DNA from: Armatimonas rosea
GTDB taxonomy: Bacteria > Armatimonadota > Armatimonadia > Armatimonadales > Armatimonadaceae
Length of the DNA: 64,000 nt
NCBI RefSeq assembly: GCF_014202505.1
Contig: NZ_JACHGW010000002.1
Location: 186,001-250,000, forward strand
Reading direction: 5' to 3'
Part shown: positions 23,858 through 32,772 of the stretch, piece after piece
Numbering within the stretch: the first letter of the stretch is position 1
Layout: every line of letters begins with the position of its first letter
Translations under genes and position numbers: made by a program
Notes under the pieces: model-generated
Database searches by the model: none
The model's input: only the letters and a program-made list of their open reading frames with translations
Told to the model about the DNA's origin: nothing

Positions 23858-25774
23858 ATGAAAACCTACCCGAAATGTCCCGCGATTATCGATGTCACGC
23901 AGCCGCCCTACAACGCAAAGGGAGATGGCGTGACCGACTGCACGGAGGCGCTCCAGGCGGCGTTTAACGAGCACACCGGGCAGCACCGAGTGCTGTACTT
24001 TCCGCCGGGGACGTATCTGGTCAGCGCGACTCTTACCTGGCCCAAGCGCTGGAAAGACCATGAGAACTGGGGCTTTACCACCCTGCAAGGGGCCGATGAA
24101 AAACACACGGCGCTGCGACTCAAGGACGGTGTCTTTCGTGACCCGGCGCAGCCGCAGGCGATCTTGAACTGCGGCGGCTTTGGCTCGGCGGACTGGTTCC
24201 ACAACCATGTTCGGAATCTGACGTTCCACACGGGCTCGGGCAACCCCGGCGCGGTGGCACTGCAGTTCTATGCCAATAACTTTGGCGCTGTCCATGATTG
24301 CCACTTTATCTCTGGCGATGGGCAAGGGGTGATTGGGCTGGACCTGGCGCACCGGGACATGAACGGGCCATTGCTCGTGCGCAACGTGACCGTCCGTGGC
24401 TTTCGCCTTGGGGTGCGCACGGGCAACGCGGTCAATAGCCAGACGTTTGAGAACCTCACTCTGATTGGGCAGACGGAGCGTGGCTTCCAGAACGAGGGGC
24501 AGGCGATTACGATCCGGGGGCTCAAGAGCGACAGCGCCGTGACCGCGGTCTCCAGCTACGGGGTTCTGGCGCTCCTCGACGCAACCCTTACGGGGCGTGG
24601 GTCGGCAAGCCAGCTTCCTGCGGTCGTGAGCTTCAACGGTGGGCGGGTCTTTCTGCGCGATATCGTAGCGACCGGCTACAAGCGCGTGCTTGGTGATGTG
24701 GCGACCCCCGACTACGCCGCCGCGCTCCGCCTGCCCGCCGACCCAAAGACCAAGCTCCCCGAGTACTGCTCGCACCCGGCCACGAGTCCGTTCCCCTCCC
24801 CGAGCACGTCGTTGCGCCTGCCGGTCAAAGAAACCCCGACCGTGCCCTGGGACGCCCCCAAGACCTGGGCCAATGTCGATAGCTTCGGGGCCGATCCCAC
24901 CGCTACGCGGGACTCCTCAGCGGCGATTCAGAAAGCGATCGACTCGGGGGCCACCACGGTCTTCTTCCCGGGGACGTACCGTCTCACCAGCCCGGTGATT
25001 GTCCGCGGGAAGGTGCGCCGCCTGCTGGGAGTGGGGGCGCACGTGGACTACAAGCAAGAGGCCAAGCCGACCTTCCGGGTTGGCGAGGGCAGTGCGCCCG
25101 TCGTGGTCTTCGAGCACTTTGCGAGCCTGGGAAGCGCAGTCGAGCTGGCGACACGCCGCACCGTTGTCTTTCGCAGCCTGGAGGTGAAGACCGTGACGAG
25201 CCGATCCATCGGCGATGTCTTTTTTGAGGATGTCACCACCAATGCGCTGCACTTTCGTGGTCAGCAGGTCTGGGCACGGCAGCTCAATATCGAGAACGAA
25301 GGGACACACTTCATCAACGACGGTGGCTCGCTCTGGATTCTGGGCTACAAGACCGAGCGTGGGGGAACCCTGGTCGAGACACGCAACGGCGGCAAGACCG
25401 AGGTGCTGGGCGGCTTTAGCTACACGACCACCGCGGGCAAGCTTGCCCCGATGTTTGTGACGATCAACGCGTCGGTCTATGCCTTCTTTGGCGAGGTCTG
25501 CTACAGCGGCGACCCCTATGCGACCCTGATTCAAGAGACCCGCGGCTCCCAGACCAAGCAAATCAAGCGCGGCGAGGGCACGACTCTGCCGTATTCTGGG
25601 CATCAAGCCGGGCATCAAAATACCCGTCTCGGGGAGGGGAGCGTCCCGGGGACGCGGGAGGCGTGCCTAGGGGGGAGTATTCATTTTCTTTATTTTTTGC
25701 CTGAGGAAGCACGGCTCTTCGCCGAGGCTCTCAAGCGCTTCGGCCACCTCGGGGAGGAGGTTTGGCGTCTTTAA
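23858..25774 (+). CDS. Pectate-lyase-superfamily right-handed beta-helix protein, with an altered C-terminus
   Basis: The start at 23858 has GGAGAG upstream; an in-frame ATG at 23834 is less likely. The 638 residues contain two similar N-cap units typical of the pectate lyase 3 / GH28-like fold. The first is DVTQPPYNAKGDGVTDCTEA and then YFPPGTYLVSATL (about 9-55). The second is VDSFGADPTATRDSSAAIQKA and FFPGTYRLTSPV (about 341-385). Each starts a beta-helix. It probably binds or cleaves a polysaccharide, but catalytic residues are not identifiable. No signal peptide is visible. The last about 54 residues are encoded by repeat D2 and by sequence antisense to the convergent HEAT gene, so the native C-terminus was probably replaced. 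Confidence 0.82.
   Translation: MKTYPKCPAIIDVTQPPYNAKGDGVTDCTEALQAAFNEHTGQHRVLYFPPGTYLVSATLTWPKRWKDHENWGFTTLQGADEKHTALRLKDGVFRDPAQPQAILNCGGFGSADWFHNHVRNLTFHTGSGNPGAVALQFYANNFGAVHDCHFISGDGQGVIGLDLAHRDMNGPLLVRNVTVRGFRLGVRTGNAVNSQTFENLTLIGQTERGFQNEGQAITIRGLKSDSAVTAVSSYGVLALLDATLTGRGSASQLPAVVSFNGGRVFLRDIVATGYKRVLGDVATPDYAAALRLPADPKTKLPEYCSHPATSPFPSPSTSLRLPVKETPTVPWDAPKTWANVDSFGADPTATRDSSAAIQKAIDSGATTVFFPGTYRLTSPVIVRGKVRRLLGVGAHVDYKQEAKPTFRVGEGSAPVVVFEHFASLGSAVELATRRTVVFRSLEVKTVTSRSIGDVFFEDVTTNALHFRGQQVWARQLNIENEGTHFINDGGSLWILGYKTERGGTLVETRNGGKTEVLGGFSYTTTAGKLAPMFVTINASVYAFFGEVCYSGDPYATLIQETRGSQTKQIKRGEGTTLPYSGHQAGHQNTRLGEGSVPGTREACLGGSIHFLYFLPEEARLFAEALKRFGHLGEEVWRL
25609..25660 (+). repeat. Repeat D, partial copy 2 (3-prime end of beta-helix gene)
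   Basis: CGGGCATCAAAATACCCG starts a block of about 50 bases that matches 31467-31515 with scattered differences. The matching right arm seen in copy 1 is absent here, so this is a half element. It is translated as the tail of the beta-helix protein. Confidence 0.7.
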
Positions 25775-26995
25775 GAAGAGGCCGATCAGGGGTGAGCGTA
25801 GGCTGACGTCGTAGTGATGGGCGGCGCTGCCTGTCGGGTTGGCTTGGATTTCGTCGGGGGGCGAGATAAGGTGGGGCAGGAGGCGGCGCTGTCGCTCCTC
25901 ACTCAGGGTCGGGAGCTTGCAGAGCACTTGCAGGGCGAGATGCGCGGGCCAGAGATTGGTGGGGGAGAGAACCGCCAGGGCAGTCTCCGCGGCGGGCTCT
26001 TGGTATTCGGGAAGCACCACAAGCAGGTAGGCCGCAGAGATACGAAGCCCGTCGTCGGCTGCCTGCAAGAGCGGCGCACAGGCAAGGGCAACCTCGGGGA
26101 CACTTGTGATCCAGGGCTCTAGTTTGGAGAGAATAACGCTCTTTTCTTTCTCGTCTAGTGCCTCCAGCGCCACCAGGAGCATCTGGCAGACCTCAAGCTC
26201 TTGGACACCGTGCTCTGCGAGGATCAGCGCCGCCGCGGTCGATTCCGGCAAGACTCGTGACCGAAGTTTTTTCTGGAGAAATCCCCGGACATGGCCCTGT
26301 GTTGCTAGCTTCACCAGGGCTCGGCGTGCGCTGCCTATCTCCGTCCCATAGGAAATAGCGGAGCTTGCAAGAGCAAAGAGCCCCTGCGTGACCTCTGGGG
26401 TCGCCTTGCCCAGCTCCCCGAGAGCCACTGCCGCCTGGCTACGCAGGTGCTGAGGGTCGCGCTGGAGCGCTTGGACAAGGGCTTCCAGTGCTTTGGGATC
26501 GGTGAGCTGGTGCACCGCGAGGGCATCGGCGGCCCCTGCTTCCCCCGCCTCCAGCGCCTTCAGCAAGACAGGGAGCAGACGCGGGTGCTCTAGCTTCGTG
26601 CGCTTGAGCTGGTTGACCGCCTCGTAGCGGACGTAGCTGCTGGGGTCGTCGCACGCACGCAGGACGGCCTCGAGGGCGCGTGTCTCGGGGAGGGCCGCAC
26701 GGGCGATTGCCTCAACCAGCCAGCGGCGCACCAGCTCCTGTGGGTGCGACTGGGCGACAATCAGCGCCGAGACCACTGCTGGGTTAGCCTGTCCGAGCGC
26801 CACCAGGGTATCGGTGGCGACAACGCGCACCCAGCGCTCCTGATCCGCAAGGGCCTCGATCAGGAGCGCGACCACGCTCGCCGATGGTGGGGAGAAAGCG
26901 GCAAGGCCCATGGCACCGCGTTGGCGGTCCTGGGCGTCTGGGCTTCGTAGCAGCGCAACCGCTTCCGCCACCGTTGCAGGCTGGGGGATAGGCAT
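25667..26995 (-). CDS. HEAT-repeat protein
   Basis: This 442-residue alpha-solenoid has repeated motifs such as LLIEALADQERWVRVVATDTL, VLRACDDPSSYVRYEAVNQL and VQALQRDPQHLRSQAAVAL, each with the Pro/Asp-x-Val-Arg turn of HEAT repeats. It probably mediates protein contacts. The ATG lies 2 bases after the DUF1501 stop, so it is the third gene of the cytochrome/DUF1501 operon. Its 3-prime end overlaps the convergent beta-helix gene by 108 bases. Its own C-terminal sequence looks continuous, so I believe the overlap comes from extension of the other gene. Confidence 0.85.
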   Translation of the reverse strand: MPIPQPATVAEAVALLRSPDAQDRQRGAMGLAAFSPPSASVVALLIEALADQERWVRVVATDTLVALGQANPAVVSALIVAQSHPQELVRRWLVEAIARAALPETRALEAVLRACDDPSSYVRYEAVNQLKRTKLEHPRLLPVLLKALEAGEAGAADALAVHQLTDPKALEALVQALQRDPQHLRSQAAVALGELGKATPEVTQGLFALASSAISYGTEIGSARRALVKLATQGHVRGFLQKKLRSRVLPESTAAALILAEHGVQELEVCQMLLVALEALDEKEKSVILSKLEPWITSVPEVALACAPLLQAADDGLRISAAYLLVVLPEYQEPAAETALAVLSPTNLWPAHLALQVLCKLPTLSEERQRRLLPHLISPPDEIQANPTGSAAHHYDVSLRSPLIGLFLKTPNLLPEVAEALESLGEEPCFLRQKIKKMNTPP

Positions 26996-26997
26996 GC

Positions 26998-28455
26998 CTA
27001 CGCCAGGATGCTCTTGATGACCTGCGCGCCCTCAACTCCGGTGAGCTTGGCATCGAGCCCCTGGAACTTGTAGGTAAAGGCCTCGTGGTTGATCCCGAGC
27101 TGGTGGAGCATGGTCGCGTGGAGGTCGTGGACCGTCGTGATATTCTCGACCGCGGCGTAGCCCAGCTCATCGGAGGCTCCGTGCACCATTCCCCCATGAA
27201 TCCCCGCGCCCGCCAGCCAGACCGTCATGGCCTTGTTGTGGTGGTCGCGCCCATTGCCCTGCGACATCGGGGTGCGCCCAAACTCTCCCGCCCACACGAT
27301 GAGGGTATCGTCGAGCATCCCGCGCCGCTTCAAGTCCGTGATCAGCGCCATGCACGCCCGGTCGATCTCCTTGGCCTTGAGGGTCACACCGTTTTTAATA
27401 TCGCCGTGGTGGTCCCAGTCCTTGTGGTAGAGCTGGATAAAGCGCACGCCCTTCTCCGCCAGCCGCCGCGCTAGCAGGCAGTTGCTGGCAAAGCTACCAT
27501 CGCCGGGCTGGCACCCGTAGAGCTCCAGGGTCTCTTTTTTCTCCTGGGAGATGTCCATTAAGTCCGGCACCGACGCCTGCATCTGAAAGGCTAGCTCGTA
27601 CTGCGCGATTCTTGTGGCGATCTCGGGATCGTCCACGAGGGAGTTGTACTCTTTATTGAGCGCATTGATCGCCGCGATATCGGTTCCTTGCCGCCCACGT
27701 GTCACACCGCCCGGATTAGTCAGGTAGAGCACTGGGTCGCCCTTGCTACGCAACTGGACGCCTTGGTACTTGCTCGGCAGAAAGCCACTGCTCCACTGGC
27801 GTGCCGCGATCGGCTGGTTCTGCCCGCCCTGGCCCAGCGAGGTCAGCACGACAAACCCCGGCAGGTCCTTGGCAAGGCTTCCCAGGCCATAGGTAATCCA
27901 CGAGCCCATGCTCGGCCTGCCTGCGATCTGCGAGCCCGTGTTCATGAACATGTGCGCGGGGTCGTGGTTGATCGCATCGGTGGTCATCGAGCGGATAAAG
28001 CAGATCTCGTCGATCACCGAGCCGATTTGGGGGAAGAGCCCACAGATCTCGATCTGGTTTTTCCCAAACTTCTCAAACGGGAGCTGTGGCCCAAAACAGG
28101 TGAGCTTCTGCCCCTGGAGCTGCGCGATCTGCTGGCCCTTGGTCATGCTCTCGGGCATGGGCTGGCCGTTCATCTGCGCGAGCTTGGGCTTGGGGTCGAA
28201 GGTCTCTAGGTGCGACGGTCCCCCCGCCATGCTGAGCCAGATCACGCGCTTGGCCCCCCTAACCCCCGCCCGGCGGGGGGAATATAAGGAATCTCCTTCA
28301 GATTTGTCCCCCCGCTCGGCGGGGGTTAGGGGGGAAGCCTTCGCTTCTAGCGATGCGAGCGCCAGTGCGCCAAGACCCTGGGTGGCCTTGCCTAGCAGTG
28401 CCCGGCGGGTGAGCTGCTGTGCGCGGAATTGCTTGAGTTCGTCTTCCGTTGTCAT
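26998..28455 (-). CDS. DUF1501 protein (sulfatase-like, Tat-type signal)
   Basis: This 485-residue protein starts at 28455, where ATGA overlaps the stop of the DUF1549/DUF1553 gene. A Tat-like signal (LTRRALLGKATQGLGALALA) spans about 15-34. DUF1501 motifs follow: VIWLSMAGGPSHLETFDPKP, FIRSMTTDAINHDPAHMFMNTG, LDDTLIVWAGEFGRTPMSQG and GRDHHNKAMTVWLAGAG. The family is related to alkaline-phosphatase-fold sulfatases and is almost always paired with DUF1549/DUF1553 cytochromes. Residues about 41-67 are encoded by palindromic element A copy 2 (SPLTPAERGDKSEG), inserted just after the signal peptide, where it should not disturb the fold. Confidence 0.92.
   Translation of the reverse strand: MTTEDELKQFRAQQLTRRALLGKATQGLGALALASLEAKASPLTPAERGDKSEGDSLYSPRRAGVRGAKRVIWLSMAGGPSHLETFDPKPKLAQMNGQPMPESMTKGQQIAQLQGQKLTCFGPQLPFEKFGKNQIEICGLFPQIGSVIDEICFIRSMTTDAINHDPAHMFMNTGSQIAGRPSMGSWITYGLGSLAKDLPGFVVLTSLGQGGQNQPIAARQWSSGFLPSKYQGVQLRSKGDPVLYLTNPGGVTRGRQGTDIAAINALNKEYNSLVDDPEIATRIAQYELAFQMQASVPDLMDISQEKKETLELYGCQPGDGSFASNCLLARRLAEKGVRFIQLYHKDWDHHGDIKNGVTLKAKEIDRACMALITDLKRRGMLDDTLIVWAGEFGRTPMSQGNGRDHHNKAMTVWLAGAGIHGGMVHGASDELGYAAVENITTVHDLHATMLHQLGINHEAFTYKFQGLDAKLTGVEGAQVIKSILA
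28254..28334. repeat. Palindromic element A, copy 2 (inside DUF1501 gene)
   Basis: Perfect 16-bp arms at 28254-28269 and 28319-28334. Read on the minus strand, the first about 43 bases match copy 1 at 12389 with only one or two differences. The same frame encodes SPLTPAERGDKSEG in an unrelated protein. The two copies differ in the middle and in length (81 against about 100 bases). Confidence 0.9.
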
Positions 28456-31421
28456 GGTCGTGTTATGGTCTCGTGGAGGTTGAGGAGCACGCGGGCGACA
28501 TGGGTCCAGGCCGCGAGCTCGGGCTTGTCGAGGTTGGTGGGGAGCGGGGCGTAGCCGGTCTTGAGGAGCGCATCGGAGGCGGCTTGGTCGGCCTTGTACC
28601 CGGCGAGCTGCTGGCTGTAGACCGCAAGCAGGGTCTTCTGCTCGCTTGCTGTGGGGTTGCGCTGGAGCGCTTGCTGAAACGCCCAGGTGAGCTTCTGCTC
28701 CGGCGTGCCGCTGGCCTGGGTCAGGATCCCCACCCCAAAGGCGCGTGCGGCCTCGACATAGGTCGGGTCGTTGAGGAGCACCAGGGCCTGCTGGGGGATA
28801 TTGGAGCGGTTGCGCTCGGCGGTGCACTCCTCGCGGCTGGGGGCATCGAAGGCCAGGAGCGACGGGTGTAAGAAGCTGCGCTGCCACCAGGTGTAGAGCC
28901 CGCGCCGGTACTGACTCTCGCCCTTATCGGCGGTCCAGTCGCGCACGGGGAAGTTCAGGTTCTCCCAGTAGCGCTCCGGCTGGTAAGGCTTGACCGACGG
29001 CCCCCCGAGCTTGAGGGAGAGCAGCCCGGAGATAGCGAGGGCGTTGTCGCGCACCTCCTCGGCCTCCAGACGGAAGCGGCTCTGGCGGGCGTACTCACGG
29101 TTGTAGGGATCGGCGGCAAGGAGTGCCTTGCTTGCCGTTGAGGTTTGCTTGTAGGTATTGCTATTTACCATCAATCGCACTAGGTGCTTCACGTCCCAGC
29201 CACTGTCCACAAACTCACAGGCTAGCCAGTCCAGTAGCGCCGGGTTGGTGGGCGGCTCCCCCTGCGCGCCCAGGTCTTCGAGCACCTTGCTAATGCCGTT
29301 GCCAAAGAACTGCTTCCAGAAGCGATTCACCACCGTCCGCGCCGTCAGCGGGTTCTCCCGAGAGACCAGCCAGTTGGCAAGCTCGAGGCGTGATTGCCCC
29401 AGGCTCAACCTCTCCCCAACCCCTCTCCCGGGCGCTCCTTCGTCGCTGGGAAAGGGGCTATCTAATCTCGGGCCCCCTCCTTTCCCAGTGAGGGACGAAC
29501 GCCCGGGAGAGGAGGGCTGGGGAGGAGAGGTTAAAAACGCCGGAATCGCCGCCGTGACCACCTCGCCGGTCTCGTTGAGAAAGTCGCCGCGGGGGAGAAT
29601 GCGCACCGTGCGTGGTTTGGTGTTTTGGACGGTTACCAGGCAGCGCCCGATACCGGCCTCATAGTCCGACTTCGCTTTGCGTGCATCGGCGAGGTCTTTC
29701 TTGAGCGTCTCCGGCACCTCGGTTCCCGTCAGGGCGGTGAGGCGGAACTTACCCAGGTTGTGGTTCGTGCCATGGTTCTGCACCAAGGTAATGCGGAGCG
29801 TCTCCCCATCAGTCAGCGTGAGTGGCTCGGCGAGGGTGGCGACCAGCTCGTGGGGCTTGCCGGCATCGGGGAGGATCGCCCAGCCGAAGCTATCGGGGGT
29901 GAGGGCAGACGCGGCGCTCCAGCGCTTGTCGGGGTGGGCCTCGGCAAACGAGGCCTGCTCAATCGATGCCTGCGCCTTGGAGAAAGTTAGCTTTTGCGGC
30001 TCCGCACCCGGCTTGAGGCGCTCTGCGACAAGCTCACTAAGGACAAAGTTTCCGTTGCCCGCGCGGCCGGGGCCACGTGCCGGTAGCGACGGATCGGGGA
30101 GGACTTCGAGCCGCACCCCCGTGAGTGTCCCCGAGGCCGCCAGCTCCAGTGTGTAGGTGTTCTTGTCCGGGTTGGGGCCGCTGGCAAGGACCGCATTATC
30201 GGGCTGTACGGTCAATACGGTGCCACCGAGCGCCACGGATTTGACGGGCTTGAGCGGCCTCCAGATCGCCTCGTAGCGCCTCTGAAGCTCCGTGACACGC
30301 GCCTCGCGGCTCGCCAGCTCACGGGCTTGCTCGGGCGTGGGAACCAGCATCCCCGGCTCGCGGGCGGCGATAATCCCCTCCTCGATATCGGCAAAGTAGG
30401 CCCCGAGGCGGAAGAAGTCCTTTTGCGTGATCGGGTCGAACTTATGGTCGTGGCAGTTGGCGCAGCCCGTTGTCTGCCCCAGCCAGACCGTCCCCACGGC
30501 CCGCACCCGGTCGGTGAGATAGCGCGCCTCGTAGTCCTTGGCCTGCGCGCCTCCCTCCTCCGTGGTGAGGAGTAGCCGGTTAAACGCCGACCCGACTCGG
30601 GTCTCCTGGTTGGCATCGGGGAGCAAGTCGCCGGCGAGCTGCTCGCGGGTGAACCGATCGAAGCGCTTGTTGGTGTTGAAGGCACTGATCACATAGTCTC
30701 GGTAGGGCCAGATATTGCGCGGGGTGTCGCTATGATAGCCGATGGTATCGGCAAAGCGGGTCACGTCCAGCCAGCTCTGGGCCATGCGCTCGCCGTAGTG
30801 GGGGCTTGCCAGCAGCCGCTCGACCAGCTTCGCGTAGGCATCGGGCGCTTTATCACTGACAAAGGCGGCCACTTCCTGCGGCGACGGCGGCAGGCCCAGC
30901 AGGTCGAAGCTCAGGCGGCGGATCAGTGTCCGGCGGTCCGCGGTGGGCGACGGCTTGAGGCCGCGCTCCGCGAGGCGCTTCTGCACCAGAAAGTCAATCG
31001 CATTCTTGCCCGCGGGGATCGCCGGCTTGACAGGCATTTCGTAGGCCCAGTGCTTCTGGTACTTAGCCCCCTCCCCGATCCAGCGCATCAGGAGCTGTTT
31101 CTGCGCCGCTGTGAGCTTCTTGTGGTAGTCCGCGGGTGGCATCGCGCCGCTACGCACCTCCTGCACCAGCGCACTCGCCAGGATATCGCCCGGCACGACC
31201 GCTCGGTTTGGCCCATCGAGCCGTAGATTGGCCTGGCGCTTGTTCTTATCCGGGCCGTGGCAGGCAAAGCAGTTGTCGGAGAGGATCGGGCGAATGTCCC
31301 GGTTGAAGACAATTGCCCCCCCAGCCCTCGTCGAATGGGGGAGAGGCGGCGGCGTTGCCAGGCTCATCCCAATACACACAGCGCTAAGGAGCGCACACGA
31401 AGCAAGTCTTAGAGCGTTCAT
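28452..31421 (-). CDS. PSCyt1/DUF1549/DUF1553 cytochrome-domain protein
   Basis: This 989-residue exported protein has a signal peptide (about 1-22), then a Planctomycete-type cytochrome c domain with C51-F-A-C54-H55 (ILSDNCFACHGPDKN). The DUF1549 domain (about 115-325) contains SWLDVTRFADTIGYHSD and a second haem-like CANCH (C320, C323, H324). The DUF1553 domain (about 680-960) has NRFWKQFFGNGI and SFLHPSLLAFDAPSREECTA. The start at 31421 is chosen because earlier codons run into repeat D1. Residues about 630-671 are encoded by palindromic element B in the linker before DUF1553. The DUF1501 gene is coupled downstream. The pair is thought to act in extracytoplasmic polysaccharide or sulfated-compound metabolism. 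Confidence 0.92.
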   Translation of the reverse strand: MNALRLASCALLSAVCIGMSLATPPPLPHSTRAGGAIVFNRDIRPILSDNCFACHGPDKNKRQANLRLDGPNRAVVPGDILASALVQEVRSGAMPPADYHKKLTAAQKQLLMRWIGEGAKYQKHWAYEMPVKPAIPAGKNAIDFLVQKRLAERGLKPSPTADRRTLIRRLSFDLLGLPPSPQEVAAFVSDKAPDAYAKLVERLLASPHYGERMAQSWLDVTRFADTIGYHSDTPRNIWPYRDYVISAFNTNKRFDRFTREQLAGDLLPDANQETRVGSAFNRLLLTTEEGGAQAKDYEARYLTDRVRAVGTVWLGQTTGCANCHDHKFDPITQKDFFRLGAYFADIEEGIIAAREPGMLVPTPEQARELASREARVTELQRRYEAIWRPLKPVKSVALGGTVLTVQPDNAVLASGPNPDKNTYTLELAASGTLTGVRLEVLPDPSLPARGPGRAGNGNFVLSELVAERLKPGAEPQKLTFSKAQASIEQASFAEAHPDKRWSAASALTPDSFGWAILPDAGKPHELVATLAEPLTLTDGETLRITLVQNHGTNHNLGKFRLTALTGTEVPETLKKDLADARKAKSDYEAGIGRCLVTVQNTKPRTVRILPRGDFLNETGEVVTAAIPAFLTSPPQPSSPGRSSLTGKGGGPRLDSPFPSDEGAPGRGVGERLSLGQSRLELANWLVSRENPLTARTVVNRFWKQFFGNGISKVLEDLGAQGEPPTNPALLDWLACEFVDSGWDVKHLVRLMVNSNTYKQTSTASKALLAADPYNREYARQSRFRLEAEEVRDNALAISGLLSLKLGGPSVKPYQPERYWENLNFPVRDWTADKGESQYRRGLYTWWQRSFLHPSLLAFDAPSREECTAERNRSNIPQQALVLLNDPTYVEAARAFGVGILTQASGTPEQKLTWAFQQALQRNPTASEQKTLLAVYSQQLAGYKADQAASDALLKTGYAPLPTNLDKPELAAWTHVARVLLNLHETITRP
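29407..29532. repeat. Palindromic element B (inside DUF1549/DUF1553 gene)
   Basis: Imperfect outer arms (29407-29434 with about 29500-29532) and an inner pair around CTGGGAAAGG and CCTTTCCCAG. It is read in frame without a stop and encodes a Pro/Ser/Gly-rich linker containing SPPQPSSPGRSS. The sequence differs from family A, but the design is the same. Confidence 0.75.
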
Positions 31422-31466
31422 GATGATTACGGCTACACTTCGACACTGTTGCGGGTTTCCCCTTTG

Positions 31467-31581
31467 CGGGCATTGGAAATACCCGCCTGAGGGAAGGGAG
31501 CATCCCGAGGACGCGCAGAAAGAAGCGCTCTCCGCGCCCACGGGGCGCTCCCTCTCCCCAGCCGGGTATTTCCAATGCCCG
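31467..31581. repeat. Palindromic element D, copy 1 (intergenic)
   Basis: Perfect 19-bp arms, CGGGCATTGGAAATACCCG at 31467-31485 and its complement at 31563-31581, enclose 77 bases with an inner GGGAGC / GCTCCC pair. It lies between the cytochrome gene start and the stop of the TPR-like gene. A half copy lies at 25609. Confidence 0.85.
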
Positions 31582-31610
31582 GCGCATGCCCGCGCACGCC
31601 CGGCGGTAGG

Positions 31611-32738
31611 TTACCGGTCGCGCTTGCCGCCGGTGACGATGCTCTCGATCAGGCTGGCGGTGAGGACGAGCCGCTTGTCCCCGAAGGTCTTATCGTCGGT
31701 GATGCGCTTGCGGGCCTGCTCCAGGGTGGCACTTGCTCCAGTGGTATCTCCCGCCTTGGCCTGTGCTGCGGCGATCGCTCCCAGCAGGCGAATGGGCTCG
31801 TCCTGCATGGTCGTGCTACCGGGATCGGCGAGGACCCGCTCGGCCTCTTTCTGCGCATCTGCCACTTTTCCCTTACTTGCGAGCGCGTAGACCAGCGCCG
31901 CCGACGGCTCCGAGGAGAGCGCCTTGGCACCGTCGGTGTCGCCCGTCTCCGCGAGTGCCTCGGCCACGGACTGACGCGCCTTGGGATCGGTGCCCGCGAG
32001 CTTCTTGGCACTGGCGGCATCACCGACCTGGACCGCGTAGCCCAGCAGGATCGACTGGGTCATGCGCCGCTCCAGCTCGCTCTTGATGGTCTGGTTGCGC
32101 TTCATCGCCTCTGCCAGGGTGGCCTTAGCTCCTGCTTTATCGCCCGTCTTTGCCTGCTTGGTCGCGAGGTTGCCAAGCGATAAGATCGTGTTGGCCGGGT
32201 CGCGCTTGCTGGCGAGCAGGCGCGCCTTCGCCGCCGCAAACGCCCCCACCTCCCCGAGCAGGCTGGTCTGCATAAACTGCCCATCGGGGCTCGCGGCGAC
32301 TGCGGGGGCGGACTTCACGGCCAGCGCCATCGTGGCCTTGGCGGCGGCGGCGTTCTTCGGGCTTGCCTGGTAGAGCGCCAGCCATGCGAGGCCGTAGAAG
32401 CGCCGCTCGGCCTCCTTGAGCTTCTGTGCGCGCGAGACTCCCTCGGCAAAGAGCGCCTTGGCAGTGGCCGAGTCACCGGCGTCTTCGTGGGCAATCGCAA
32501 CGGACGGCCAGAGCATCGGGCTGAGCTTGGGATCACTCGCCGGCAGGGTCCGCGCCAGCGCAACCGCCTCGGCGCGGGTCTTCTTGGCGGCATCGGGCTG
32601 ACCGAGAGTGGCCTCCGCGCGTGCGATTCTCAGGAGTACCCCCACACGCTCCTCAATCCCTGGCTCGCTCGCCAGTAAGCCTCGTGCCTCGGTGAGAAGC
32701 GGCTCCAAAACAGGCCGCAGGACATCTTTGTTTTGCAT
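31611..32738 (-). CDS. TPR-like alpha-helical repeat protein
   Basis: This 375-residue protein is built of Ala-rich helical pairs of about 34 residues (for example AAAKATMALAVKSAPAVAAS, KAGAKATLAEAMKRNQTIKS, AQAKAGDTTGASATLEQARK), which resemble degenerate TPR units. It has no signal peptide and no catalytic motif. It is probably a scaffold. A TACAAT box sits six bases before its ATG, so it can be transcribed separately from the NRAMP-like gene 34 bases upstream. Confidence 0.75.
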   Translation of the reverse strand: MQNKDVLRPVLEPLLTEARGLLASEPGIEERVGVLLRIARAEATLGQPDAAKKTRAEAVALARTLPASDPKLSPMLWPSVAIAHEDAGDSATAKALFAEGVSRAQKLKEAERRFYGLAWLALYQASPKNAAAAKATMALAVKSAPAVAASPDGQFMQTSLLGEVGAFAAAKARLLASKRDPANTILSLGNLATKQAKTGDKAGAKATLAEAMKRNQTIKSELERRMTQSILLGYAVQVGDAASAKKLAGTDPKARQSVAEALAETGDTDGAKALSSEPSAALVYALASKGKVADAQKEAERVLADPGSTTMQDEPIRLLGAIAAAQAKAGDTTGASATLEQARKRITDDKTFGDKRLVLTASLIESIVTGGKRDR

Positions 32739-32744
32739 ACTGGG

Positions 32745-32750
32745 ATTGTA
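32745..32750 (-). promoter_or_regulatory. -10 box TACAAT six bases before ATG
   Basis: On the minus strand TACAAT, then CCCAGT, then the ATG at 32738. The spacing is the same as at 10157, 21763 and 38837. Confidence 0.55.
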
Positions 32751-32772
32751 CCGCTTTCAAGTCCCGACGAAA

